DNA of 23,635 nt from a virus. Of the stretch, positions 15,077 to 22,469 are shown one piece after another. The position numbers and the translations under genes are program-made. A model generated the notes under the pieces. That model had not been told where the DNA came from, did no database searches, and worked only from the letters and a program-made list of their open reading frames with translations. Within the stretch, counting starts at the first letter, position 1, and every line of letters begins with the position of its first letter. Location: positions 1 to 23,635 of the IMG/VR virus record IMGVR_UViG_3300021379_000174; one strand, written 5' to 3'.

Positions 15077-15658
15077 TTAAAACCTCACCTTAATGGTCTG
15101 GCTGGTCGCATCGCCGTTCTCTGCCAGTTCTTTGTTAAGTTCCTGCTTATACTCGCGCCGATAGTAGTCACGCGCTTCGACCAATTCAGCAAACGTCATC
15201 TTAGTCAAGCTGCGACCATTGATGCTGTAGTTTGCCACATCGCTGTCGGCTTTGCCGTGCAAGATGCTTTCAATCTTGGCAATCATCTTCTCTGCATGAC
15301 TGCGCGGGTCAACATTATTGACATCCAAGTCATCAATAATGTCAAAAGTTCCGCTATCAACGACAATGCGGTTGGTCGATGATGTTTCGACAATCTCAAG
15401 CTGCCAATGATAGTGACCAGCACTATAGGCGGATGTTGCTGCGCTGTTCGCGGTAAACAGATAATATGTATCGGCTTCGGTTGCTGTGATTTTAATTTCG
15501 TTGCCGCCAGTGGATATGCGCGCAACTAATTCAGCAGAATGGGTGGCAACAGGATAATCGTCAACAAGGTCTGTGCGTTTCCACTGAACGAAGTCACCAA
15601 TAACAAGTTTTTTCGGTTCTGTAGTTGGCGCATTAGCGACATCGAATAAATTAGCCAC
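15077..15658 (-). CDS. head-tail connector protein with gpW-like C-terminus
   Basis: The product has 193 residues and starts at a GTG. The N-terminal 110 residues are beta-rich (VIGDFVQWKRTDL..., TEADTYYLFTANSAATSAY, GHYHWQLEIVETSS...IVVDSGTFDI), like an immunoglobulin-type domain. The C-terminal part, from about 118 on, reads 'HAEKMIAKIESILHGKADSDVANYSINGRSLTKMTFAELVEARDYYRREYKQEL' in pattern; its helix, short turn 'YSINGRSL' and second helix recall gpW-type head completion proteins, which plug the portal. The position between terminase and portal matches gpW in lambda. The function is inferred from this pattern and context. The stop lies two bases before the portal start. Confidence 0.6.
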   Translation of the reverse strand: MANLFDVANAPTTEPKKLVIGDFVQWKRTDLVDDYPVATHSAELVARISTGGNEIKITATEADTYYLFTANSAATSAYSAGHYHWQLEIVETSSTNRIVVDSGTFDIIDDLDVNNVDPRSHAEKMIAKIESILHGKADSDVANYSINGRSLTKMTFAELVEARDYYRREYKQELNKELAENGDATSQTIKVRF

Positions 15659-15782
15659 GGCAAGACCCCTGTGTAAAGAACGACTGCTTCTTGTCGCGCC
15701 GTTTAACCACTTTGCTGTGCCGCCCCTTGCGCCGTATTCTCAACTTAACACGCGGTTCGGCAAGCTTAATTCTCTTTGCCAT
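15651..15782 (-). CDS. 43-residue basic mini-protein between terminase and connector
   Basis: This small open frame begins at an ATG at 15782, eight bases after a GGAGAT site that overlaps the terminase stop, and ends in a TAA that overlaps the GTG start of the next gene by eight bases. The product is extremely basic (MAKRIKLAEPRVKLRIRRKG ... VVKRRDKKQSFF). Position and coupling on both sides strongly suggest it is translated. In lambda the gpW gene sits at this spot, but the sequence does not resemble gpW. It may bind DNA or help head completion. I do not recognise the family. Confidence 0.7.
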   Translation of the reverse strand: MAKRIKLAEPRVKLRIRRKGRHSKVVKRRDKKQSFFTQGSCRG

Positions 15783-15788
15783 CTTACA

Positions 15789-17645
15789 TTATCTCCACGA
15801 ATTAGCAAACCCCCCGCGCTTCGGCTGTCGGCGCAGTGGTCGCTGTTGCGGTTTAACTTCGTCTGCCACCTGTTCTGGCTCTTTGCGCGCGCGTTGACGT
15901 GCCGCCATAGCGTTGACATTCGTGTTGAGTATAGCAGAAGCCGCGATTGCATAAACCCTACAATCAAGTGCTTCGTTTCGTGGTCGCATCTTGCGCCATT
16001 CGCGTTTCTTGAAGCCTTTATGAAAGCGTGTCACGACTTGTTCGGCTGTTAGCATCTTAAAATACTCATCATCGCGGTCTGCGGGGAAATGGCAGTAGCC
16101 AGCCCCTTCTTCTTGAATACGCAGACGCGAATAGACAATCTCTTTGGCTGTATCAACGCCAATCGGGAATAGCTTGCACTTCATGTTGTTGTTCGTGCTA
16201 GGTCTGCCGACCAGTGGCTTGGCTTCGCCGCCTACACCCTTGATGGCAAAGATGCGCCGGCCATAGCGAGGCTTGGCGTATTTATAGACCTGCTGCGTAT
16301 GATGACCGCCTGTGTCAATCGCGGCGCATTGAATGGTCATCTTCATGCCATCTTCGCGTTCATACTCTGTAGCCAGCAGCGTATCTAAGTCAGCCCATAT
16401 CTGCGGCGCAGACGGGTCGCCGGGTATTTCGCGGTAATCCAGTGACCACGTTTCTTCGTCAAGGCCAATTCCGACCTGCTCAATAGCCAAACGGTCTGAT
16501 TGCACATCAATACCAGCAGTAATCATCACAACGCCTTCGGGTATCTTCTCGCCCCAGTCTTCGCGTCTGTCGGCAATCATAAAGTCTTCAATCTTCTCGC
16601 CCTGTTCTTCAAAAGTCTCGCCAAGATAGGTGTTGACCCAAACGCGCAAAGTCTCTGGCAGCTTCTTGGCTTCCAGAAAATCACGCACCGCATGTTCCAT
16701 AGGTGTCCACGGGCTATACAAGCCAGATAGTCGGAAACCCGCCTTGCCGACTGATGGGTTGGTGGCGACCCATCTTCCCCTGCGTATTGCACGAAAGCGT
16801 GCCGCATCATCCCATACCGAACCGCAATGTTCGCAGATATAAGATGCCGTTTCTGGCTTATCCTTATCCCACTTTACGTTGCTCCACCGAAGCACTTGTT
16901 CTTCACCGCAGTCGTTACACGGCACATGATATTCGCGTTTGTCTGTTTCTTCAAACGCTGCTTCGATGCGGCTGGCGTTTTTTACAGTCGGCGTGCTGAC
17001 CATCACAATCTTTCTGTTCCAGAATGTAGCAGCCCTGCGTTTCGCCAGTTCAATCGGGTCGCCTTCTGTGCCAGCACTAGGCGGGAAGCGGTCAACCTCA
17101 TCGCACAGCACAATACGGATAGGACGCGATGCCAGACTTGACGGGCTGTTCGCACCGCACATTGTAATATGACCGCCCGGAAACTGTTTCTTCAAAATGC
17201 TGTTGCCACTGTCTCGCGCACGCGGGTCTTTGATTTTGCCAGAAAGTGACGAACAGTCACGAACCATCGGCGCAAGTCGGTCTTTAGAGAAGGTCTGCGC
17301 CATTTCCAGTGTCGGCTGCACGACAAGCATCGGTGACGGGTCTTGTGCTACATGATAGCCAATCAGGTTTAGTATCATTTCAGTCTTGCCAACTTGCGCG
17401 CATGACATAATCACGACTTCTTCAATGCGCTCGTCACTGATAGCGTCCATTATGCCACGCTGATATTCGGCGCGGCTTGTTGACCACGCGCCATACTCTG
17501 CCGATGCTTCGCTGGATAACACGCGATATTGGTCAGCCCATTGGCTGACTGTCAAGTCAGGTGGCGGTTTGATTGCATCAAGCGTGCGTTCAACAACCGC
17601 CCTAGCTGCTGGCTTGTTTGGTATCAGTATTGGTATCAGCTTCAT
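15789..17645 (-). CDS. terminase large subunit, GpA family
   Basis: The product has 618 residues and packages DNA into the prohead by ATP hydrolysis and nuclease cutting. The ATPase has an adenine-binding region (WADQYRVLSSEASAEYGAW), Walker A-like SCAQVGKTE near 81-89 and Walker B IVLCDEVDRFP with Asp182/Glu183. A zinc ribbon follows with Cys243, Cys246, Cys271 and Cys274. The C-terminal nuclease includes AGIDVQSDRLAIE and AAIDTGGHHTQQV, as in the lambda GpA family. I chose the ATG at 17645, which has GGAG four bases upstream. An ATG at 17675 would add ten residues but lacks a ribosome site. The TGGAGATAA end doubles as the ribosome site of the next small gene. Confidence 0.95.
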   Translation of the reverse strand: MKLIPILIPNKPAARAVVERTLDAIKPPPDLTVSQWADQYRVLSSEASAEYGAWSTSRAEYQRGIMDAISDERIEEVVIMSCAQVGKTEMILNLIGYHVAQDPSPMLVVQPTLEMAQTFSKDRLAPMVRDCSSLSGKIKDPRARDSGNSILKKQFPGGHITMCGANSPSSLASRPIRIVLCDEVDRFPPSAGTEGDPIELAKRRAATFWNRKIVMVSTPTVKNASRIEAAFEETDKREYHVPCNDCGEEQVLRWSNVKWDKDKPETASYICEHCGSVWDDAARFRAIRRGRWVATNPSVGKAGFRLSGLYSPWTPMEHAVRDFLEAKKLPETLRVWVNTYLGETFEEQGEKIEDFMIADRREDWGEKIPEGVVMITAGIDVQSDRLAIEQVGIGLDEETWSLDYREIPGDPSAPQIWADLDTLLATEYEREDGMKMTIQCAAIDTGGHHTQQVYKYAKPRYGRRIFAIKGVGGEAKPLVGRPSTNNNMKCKLFPIGVDTAKEIVYSRLRIQEEGAGYCHFPADRDDEYFKMLTAEQVVTRFHKGFKKREWRKMRPRNEALDCRVYAIAASAILNTNVNAMAARQRARKEPEQVADEVKPQQRPLRRQPKRGGFANSWR

Positions 17646-18105
17646 ATGTCTCCACCACGCTATTCGCCAATTCATCTAAGGCAGCGTTGATATGTTGCTT
17701 CAGCAGCGTCTTCGCTTCGGTCAAGCTGTCTGCGCTGAACACATCTGGCGCGGCCTTTGCAGGAAGCGCAGTCATACGCGCCCTGAACACGCCAAAGATG
17801 TTTTCGTTTATCTCTGCCACCATTTCTACAGGCAACAGCAGACCGCGTTCTTTGGCAAGTTCCATCTCTGCCATCTCCGCTTCTGCCGCCACCTTACGCG
17901 CACGCGCTTCGTCCCAGCTTATTACGTCAGGCATACTCGCCCCGGCGAAGATGGCGCGCGCCGCATCTTCCATTTTGTAGTAGCTGGTCTTCTTATCTTT
18001 CCGCACTGGCGTTACGTCATTCATGCGTTTCGCCAGTGTGCGTCTGTCCATACCAAACTCAACCGATAAAGCGGAAATTGTCCAATCTTTCTGCATCATT
18101 GCCAT
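17602..18105 (-). CDS. terminase small subunit, Nu1-like
   Basis: The product has 167 residues. The N-terminus reads DWTISALSVEFGMDRRTLAKRMNDV, a winged helix-turn-helix like that of lambda Nu1 and related small terminases, expected to bind the packaging site. The middle is a long charged helix (DEARARKVAAEAEMAEMELAKERGLLLP), followed by 'EINENIFGVFRARMTALPAKAAP', which is typical of Nu1/DUF1441-type proteins. The C-terminal helix would bind the large subunit. Its end overlaps the large-subunit gene by 44 bases, and the candidate cos region lies just upstream. The ribosome site before the ATG at 18105 is weak (GAAAG). Confidence 0.85.
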   Translation of the reverse strand: MAMMQKDWTISALSVEFGMDRRTLAKRMNDVTPVRKDKKTSYYKMEDAARAIFAGASMPDVISWDEARARKVAAEAEMAEMELAKERGLLLPVEMVAEINENIFGVFRARMTALPAKAAPDVFSADSLTEAKTLLKQHINAALDELANSVVETYEADTNTDTKQASS

Positions 18106-18209
18106 TTGTAATTTTCTTTCGTTTCAGGTGGTCAATTAGTCATTTTCTGTCGCTACAATTTATCTGCGGTTGCGCGTTACCCGCAGTTGGTTGCTGTAGC
18201 AAGAACCTA
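18106..18209. other. gap upstream of small terminase, candidate cos region
   Basis: This 104-base stretch contains no supported gene. It holds two dyads: TTGCT/AGCAA at 18191-18195 and 18198-18202, and CTGCGG/CCGCAG at 18164-18169 and 18181-18186, the latter around a GC-rich centre. In lambda-type phages with Nu1/GpA terminases the cos cleavage and binding sites lie immediately upstream of the small-subunit gene, which is exactly this position. The assignment is positional inference. No known cos sequence is recognised. Confidence 0.35.
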
Positions 18210-18824
18210 TCAACGCCGCCTCGCTGTTCGTTTGGCTTGATTGAAGCGTTTTGCAAAGTTCTTTTCCATAGCACGCCGGGCGGTGCTGTTCGCGTCTTCA
18301 TAAAAGTCAAACGTCTTCTTAATCCTGCCGCTTGGTTCAAGTAAGTATAGCATCTGCAACGGATAGCGTTTCTTGGTAGCACGGCGCACGATTGCTTGCT
18401 GCCCACTTCGCCGCAGCGTTGTCTTAAATACATTCTTGCGATTAAGAAGTTGTCGTGGCCGATTTGCTTTGGTCACACCACCACGCGCGCGTGTCTTCAT
18501 ATCGCGTGCAGGTATAGCAATGTTAGACCCGCGCGGTGTCTTGATGCCGCCAGTCGTATGCGTAACCATATAGTCTTTCTTCAGCCTGTCGAATACAGCA
18601 GATTGCAGCTTACGCTTGTTGGCCTTCTCTACACGGAACATAGTCTTAGGCAACACAGGGTTACGCACAGTAAATGCGTCAGGATATGTGTCTTCGACTA
18701 TTTGTTTACGCACAGCAAATGCAGCATCATTTAACGTGTTAGCCATAGCAAATGGCATCTGCTTGCTGAAGCCCTGTATCGCCTTCTGCACTTTGCTTGC
18801 GTTAGTTGTCAGATTGATATTCAA
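18210..18824 (-). CDS. minor tail / tail completion protein, gpZ-like
   Basis: This 204-residue, very basic protein has the plan of lambda gpZ-family proteins. An N-terminal helix pair comes first ('VQKAIQGFSKQMPFAMANTLNDAAFAVRKQI'), then 'DAFTVRNPVLPKTMFRVEKANK' and a long Arg/Lys-rich remainder ending TARRR. Such proteins help complete the tail and join it to the head. The likely start is a TTG at 18824 that overlaps the previous stop (TTGA). No better ATG lies nearby. Its place upstream of the terminase, apart from the other tail genes, is unusual. It could instead be another head-tail adaptor of the HK97 gp10 type. Confidence 0.6.
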   Translation of the reverse strand: MNINLTTNASKVQKAIQGFSKQMPFAMANTLNDAAFAVRKQIVEDTYPDAFTVRNPVLPKTMFRVEKANKRKLQSAVFDRLKKDYMVTHTTGGIKTPRGSNIAIPARDMKTRARGGVTKANRPRQLLNRKNVFKTTLRRSGQQAIVRRATKKRYPLQMLYLLEPSGRIKKTFDFYEDANSTARRAMEKNFAKRFNQAKRTARRR

Positions 18825-19405
18825 AACGGTATCTCATCGTCAAAGTGTTCGTCGCCCTTGATGCTGATTATCTCTGCACCGGGGAACGCAGTCTTGGCAG
18901 CATGAACGTCCATCTGACTACGCCAAGCACGCACGATGCGTGCTATCTCTGTCACAGTATACACGGGCAGGTCGGTCTGCGCCAATGTCGCTGCACTGTT
19001 ATCTTTTGCGATAACTATTTGCATCTGTTGTTTACCGTCTTCATCAGGCGCAGTGGCATACCATAGTTCTGGCGGTGCTGGCTTATGACCAGCTTCTATA
19101 GCCTCAGTCTCTAGTGCTTTCCAGCCAGCCATCATGTTCTTAGCGCGCCGTATGACTAACGCCACATCTTTGTCAGCAATAGCGACATCCAGCTTGGCTT
19201 TAGCTGCCTCAAACTTAGCAGCAGTGTCAGGGCTGACCAGACCTTGCAAGCGTTCCTTGCCCCACCGCAGTTCGCAGTCAGACGCTACTTCATCAAGCGG
19301 CTTCAGCGCGCCGTGTATCTGGTCAAGCTGCCAGTCTTGCATCGGCGCATAATCTGGCTTGCCGATGGCATCTACATCATATCTGCTTTTGCGCTCTGTC
19401 ATCAC
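18821..19405 (-). CDS. unknown protein with SSB-like C-terminal tip
   Basis: This 194-residue protein has a mainly helical N-terminal two thirds (LDQIHGALKPLDEVASDCELRWGKERL, AAKFEAAKAKLDVAIADKDVALVIRRAKNM). A beta-rich segment follows (PELWYATAPDEDGKQQMQIVIAKD), then another helix. It ends with GDEHFDDEIPF. The last six residues closely match the DDDIPF tip by which bacterial SSB recruits partner proteins. No OB-fold signature or enzyme motif is seen, so I do not assign a function. It may be an SSB mimic, an SSB-pathway adaptor or an unusual ssDNA-binding protein. It starts four bases before the end of the nuclease gene and its stop overlaps the next start. Confidence 0.7.
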   Translation of the reverse strand: MMTERKSRYDVDAIGKPDYAPMQDWQLDQIHGALKPLDEVASDCELRWGKERLQGLVSPDTAAKFEAAKAKLDVAIADKDVALVIRRAKNMMAGWKALETEAIEAGHKPAPPELWYATAPDEDGKQQMQIVIAKDNSAATLAQTDLPVYTVTEIARIVRAWRSQMDVHAAKTAFPGAEIISIKGDEHFDDEIPF

Positions 19406-19818
19406 AGCCCCTTAAACTCATCCACCGCGAAGAAAGCATAAACGCCTGTGTCTTGCGGGTCGTTCCTGTCTGCCCTGCCACCAATAGCAAGGGTGCAATC
19501 CTTATTCATCGAAATATATGCCAATTCGTCCGTCCACTGCACGAACAAAAACGACTTCACGCCAAAGTGCTGATACACCTGCCGCGCATATAACACTTTG
19601 TCCATACCGCACATCGTTGTCGGATATTTAGCCTTCTCAAATGTGCGGCACTTTATTTCAAGAAAAAACTTGATGCCATTGTCACCCACAGCAGCATAAT
19701 CCATCGCATGACGCGGTGGTAGCTTCTGCAACATTACAGGTCGCGCAGCCACAATCTGTTCTGCCACTTTCTGTTCGTTTAGCTTATCTTCGCCAGTTTC
19801 GTATATCGGTCTATTCAT
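19402..19818 (-). CDS. small PD-(D/E)XK nuclease, VRR-NUC or resolvase-like
   Basis: The product has 138 residues. An N-terminal helix with Glu20 (NEQKVAEQIV) is followed by 'HAMDYAAVGDNGIKFFLEIKCR', in which Asp40 and Glu54-x-Lys56 form a classic PD-(D/E)XK metal-binding core. A helical segment and two more strands follow (SFLFVQWTDELAYISM). The size and layout suit a single-domain DNA nuclease such as a Holliday-junction or branched-DNA resolvase, or a VRR-NUC-like protein. The substrate is not readable from sequence. It lies after the repeat cluster and overlaps the next gene by four bases, so it belongs to the replication/recombination operon. Confidence 0.65.
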   Translation of the reverse strand: MNRPIYETGEDKLNEQKVAEQIVAARPVMLQKLPPRHAMDYAAVGDNGIKFFLEIKCRTFEKAKYPTTMCGMDKVLYARQVYQHFGVKSFLFVQWTDELAYISMNKDCTLAIGGRADRNDPQDTGVYAFFAVDEFKGL

Positions 19819-19839
19819 TGGTTTTCACATTCTTCATGT

Positions 19840-19917
19840 CATACCCCTTATAGGGGGGTATGAACATGTATGAATATACATGCCCATACCTTCATGCCAC
19901 CTTCATACCTTCATGCC
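19840..19917. repeat. direct-repeat and palindrome cluster, candidate origin or operator
   Basis: The 84-base gap after the primase-helicase gene is packed with symmetry. An exact 14-bp direct repeat, CATACCTTCATGCC, occurs at 19885-19898 and 19904-19917, a 19-bp period, with the second copy inside the last codons of the primase-helicase. Two palindromes sit beside it: CATACCCC/GGGGTATG at 19840-19847 and 19855-19862 (7-nt spacer), and CATGTAT/ATACATG at 19865-19871 and 19876-19882 (4-nt spacer). Iteron-like repeats beside a replication initiator fit an origin. Repeats in front of the next gene would also fit an operator. Which one applies cannot be read from the sequence. Confidence 0.5.
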
Positions 19918-21780
19918 TATGTTAAACAACCCATTGTTTTTGCTTAGTATTTGTTTTGAAACTAGGCGTGAAGTGAAGTCTGACCACCCACTGTCGGAGT
20001 AGCTTTTGCCATCTGCCGCAATAGCCCGGCGCAGAACGTCAGATTTGACCCCACGCGACCCATCATCGTCCGTTTCTACGAATGTCCCTGCGTTTAACAG
20101 TTCAGCTAATACGTCCACGCACTGCTGCTGCCCTTCGCTTAACTTAGCCTGTTTTGATGGCTTGCCCTCAATAACGTCTAGCACAAGGCTGCTTTGCTCA
20201 GACGCAAAACGGTCTTGCACAAATCGCACTTCACGCGCTTCCAGCCATATCGGTTCGGCTTCGGATACGTCTTTTTGCTTCTGCACCACAATTTCGACAT
20301 ATTCTGTCCCTGTCGTGCGTTTTATGGCAATAGATGTATCAACCGCACCCAGCAGCGCAGATGACCCACGCAAGCCCTTTTCAACGTCCTTGCCGCTATG
20401 GTGAACAGCCAGCACAGAGCAATCAAACCACTCTTTCAGCAGGTCGCATGACCTGATAAACATACCCATATCGGTTGCGCTGTTCTCATCTGCACCAGAC
20501 CCGGCAAATGACCGCGCCAATGTATCGACCACGATAAGGTCAGGCGATACACCACCCAGCGTTTCTTCTATTGCTTGCTTTAGCTGCATGACATCTGGTG
20601 CGTTCTCCATAGCCATACCAATCGGCGTAGTGACCGCGTAGAACGGCACATTCTCATCTGTTAGCTGATGGTCACGATGCCACGCTTCTGCACGCACAGC
20701 GATGCCTGACTGGCCTTCCATAGCCAAATAGACCACCGCACCCTGTCTGGTTGGTCTGCCGTTCCAGTCAACGCCGTGTGCCACTGACAATGCCCACGAA
20801 ATCGCCACAAAACTTTTATATGAAGCTGGAGCGCCAAACAGCACCGCGAAGCTATTTTCTATGATATAATCCGCGACCATAAACGATGGCGGTGGCGTTG
20901 CACGCAGTTCGCCTAGCGTTTTGACCCTGATTTTTCGTTCAGGAATTTCTGCAATACGCCCGGATACACTTGCTGGCGCATCTGCCTTTGCTGGCGCAAC
21001 ATCAATATCCGCAATCTTTCCTTCTCGCGCTCTGATAAGAGTGGCGGTGACTTTCCTTCTAAACTCATCTATTCCCCGTCCTTCAGCGTTTAAATCGCCA
21101 GTTCTGCTTTTTACTTTCGCTTCGTATGTCGGATATACGTTCTTTTCCATCCATTCAAGTGTCGGATAAGTGCCTGTGTCGCGCTTATAATCGGCAACAG
21201 CAGCCAGAACCACCCTAGCCATAAACTTCTCGCGGCCATCAACCACATTGCCCCAAGCATCAATATCAGAACCACCCATAGGACGCTCCAGAGCGTTAGC
21301 AGCCAATCCAACAGCTTGACTTGCCACCTTTTCTGGAAACGCTCCAAAGTCTTCGTCATTTAGCCACCTGTAGCCAGTGCTTTCAGGGTGGATAACATAG
21401 CCCCCATCTCCCCTGACATCCACGCAACCGTCAATACCAGCGCGATTTCGTATATCAGGAACGTGACGATAATAATAATGCCAGCCGCCCGATTGCGTTT
21501 CAGCGACCCTTGTAACTCCAAGCATTTCTGCATTTTTCTCCACCCATTCTTTGCCCTGCTTGCCATCACGCACATCAATGTCAATCACTGACACGCCGCT
21601 TGCTTCTCCCGTAGGTATGCCAATCAATGCTGCACCTGATATGGCAAACAGACGTTCTATTTCGTCAGGGTCTTGTGTAGCTGCTTTGAACCCGCCCTGA
21701 CAAACTGGCCGCTTCTTGCTATCGCACGGAAAGACAGGGTAGTCTTCTGCCACTTCCAGTGCTTTGCTTATAATATCCAT
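19903..21780 (-). CDS. primase-polymerase fused to RepA-like helicase
   Basis: This 625-residue protein is the central replication enzyme of the window and should make primers and unwind DNA. The N-terminal part (about 1-150) is a bifunctional primase/polymerase domain: VIDIDV with Asp67 and Asp69, SGGWHYYYR with His101, and VDVRGDGGYVI with Asp121. These match the DxD, sxH and D/E motifs of the PrimPol/AEP fold. The middle is an AAA ATPase of the RepA/AAA_25 kind, with Walker A FGAPASYKS near 310, Walker B LIVVDTLAR near 415, and AVHHSGKD...LRGSSALLGAVD near 457-480. The C-terminal 80 residues look like a winged helix. The start codon ATG follows GAGGGATTATA. No separate DNA polymerase is visible in the window, so this may start host-dependent replication. 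Confidence 0.92.
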   Translation of the reverse strand: MDIISKALEVAEDYPVFPCDSKKRPVCQGGFKAATQDPDEIERLFAISGAALIGIPTGEASGVSVIDIDVRDGKQGKEWVEKNAEMLGVTRVAETQSGGWHYYYRHVPDIRNRAGIDGCVDVRGDGGYVIHPESTGYRWLNDEDFGAFPEKVASQAVGLAANALERPMGGSDIDAWGNVVDGREKFMARVVLAAVADYKRDTGTYPTLEWMEKNVYPTYEAKVKSRTGDLNAEGRGIDEFRRKVTATLIRAREGKIADIDVAPAKADAPASVSGRIAEIPERKIRVKTLGELRATPPPSFMVADYIIENSFAVLFGAPASYKSFVAISWALSVAHGVDWNGRPTRQGAVVYLAMEGQSGIAVRAEAWHRDHQLTDENVPFYAVTTPIGMAMENAPDVMQLKQAIEETLGGVSPDLIVVDTLARSFAGSGADENSATDMGMFIRSCDLLKEWFDCSVLAVHHSGKDVEKGLRGSSALLGAVDTSIAIKRTTGTEYVEIVVQKQKDVSEAEPIWLEAREVRFVQDRFASEQSSLVLDVIEGKPSKQAKLSEGQQQCVDVLAELLNAGTFVETDDDGSRGVKSDVLRRAIAADGKSYSDSGWSDFTSRLVSKQILSKNNGLFNIGMKV

Positions 21781-21811
21781 TATAATCCCTCAACTCCCCC
21801 GCCACCAAATT

Positions 21812-21850
21812 GGGGCAGCGCAGTGAGGGAGTTAAAAACCGCGCCGCCCC
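21812..21850 (-). promoter_or_regulatory. intergenic hairpin B in the primase-helicase leader
   Basis: Bases 21812-21821 and 21841-21850 pair as a 10-bp stem with one G-U on the minus-strand RNA. They enclose a 19-nt loop that begins GGTTTTT, as in hairpin A at 23527-23565. It lies 13 nt after the stop of the SSB-like gene and 31 nt before the primase-helicase start. The loop also contains AACTCCCTCA, which can pair with the GGGAGTT and TGAGGG stretches around the ribosome site of the next gene. There is no terminator-like U-run. Confidence 0.6.
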
Positions 21851-21863
21851 GTCTTGTTACTGA

Positions 21864-22445
21864 TTAGATAAATTCATCATCGTCCTCAGTAGTATCAGGC
21901 GTTGCGTCTAAGGAGGGATTTGCGTTGTCGCCTGAAACCTCATTTTTGTCCAGTTCGGCTGGACGGTCAATTAGCTTCTCAATGGTAAAGCCCGGCATCT
22001 TAAAGGTCTTCATGCCCATAGATACTGGCACAGCACCGTCAAACTTCACGACAGCAGCTTTGCTAGTGTCGCCCATTTGCTCCCACTGATTATAGACTGT
22101 CTCAATAGCCTTCTGTGCGGTGCGTGACGTATCACACCATTCGCGCAGTGGGTTGGCATCGCCAAATGCCTTTTTGCTAAACATATTGACCAGAAAGCCG
22201 CGTTCCCACTCTTTGCCATCGTCAGGCTTAGTGGATGGTGCAGTTGTTGACGGGTCAGGTCGCCATTCTGGTCGCCCACCGTCAAACGTCTTCCAGCCAG
22301 TTTGTAGCTTTGGAAAATCAAACACGATAGGTGATGCGATAGTCGCTACACCATCGCGGTCTTTCCATTCGCCATCAGTCGGTTTCCAACTAATATATGG
22401 CGTATATTCACTGACCTCATTAGGGTCACGAAATGATAGTGGCAT
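21864..22445 (-). CDS. probable phage ssDNA-binding protein with acidic tail
   Basis: The product has 193 residues and a strong AAGGAG eight bases before the ATG. The body is rich in aromatic residues and beta-type sequence (FDFPKLQTGWKTFDGG, WERGFLVNMFSKK, AVVKFDGAVPVSMG, FKMPGFTIEKLIDRPAEL). A disordered stretch follows, then a very acidic terminus, TEDDDEFI. This plan of an OB-fold-sized core plus an acidic tip with a hydrophobic end is that of SSB and T7 gp2.5. I also recall similar proteins beside phage nucleases and primases. Placement between the exonuclease and the primase-helicase supports the call. No catalytic motif is visible. Assignment rests on tail, composition and context, not on a recognised OB motif. 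Confidence 0.6.
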   Translation of the reverse strand: MPLSFRDPNEVSEYTPYISWKPTDGEWKDRDGVATIASPIVFDFPKLQTGWKTFDGGRPEWRPDPSTTAPSTKPDDGKEWERGFLVNMFSKKAFGDANPLREWCDTSRTAQKAIETVYNQWEQMGDTSKAAVVKFDGAVPVSMGMKTFKMPGFTIEKLIDRPAELDKNEVSGDNANPSLDATPDTTEDDDEFI

Positions 22446-22469
22446 AGTAATACTCCTTCTGTTCCACCA

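Noticed and set aside
17646-17675. Upstream start for the large terminase at 17675
   Set aside because: No ribosome site lies before it, while the ATG at 17645 has GGAG at short spacing; the extra residues do not look like part of the family.
19840-19862. CATACCCC/GGGGTATG palindrome as a CsoR-type metal-responsive operator
   Set aside because: The resemblance is only to a short G/C-tract palindrome; no such regulator or metal gene is nearby. I keep it as part of the repeat cluster.
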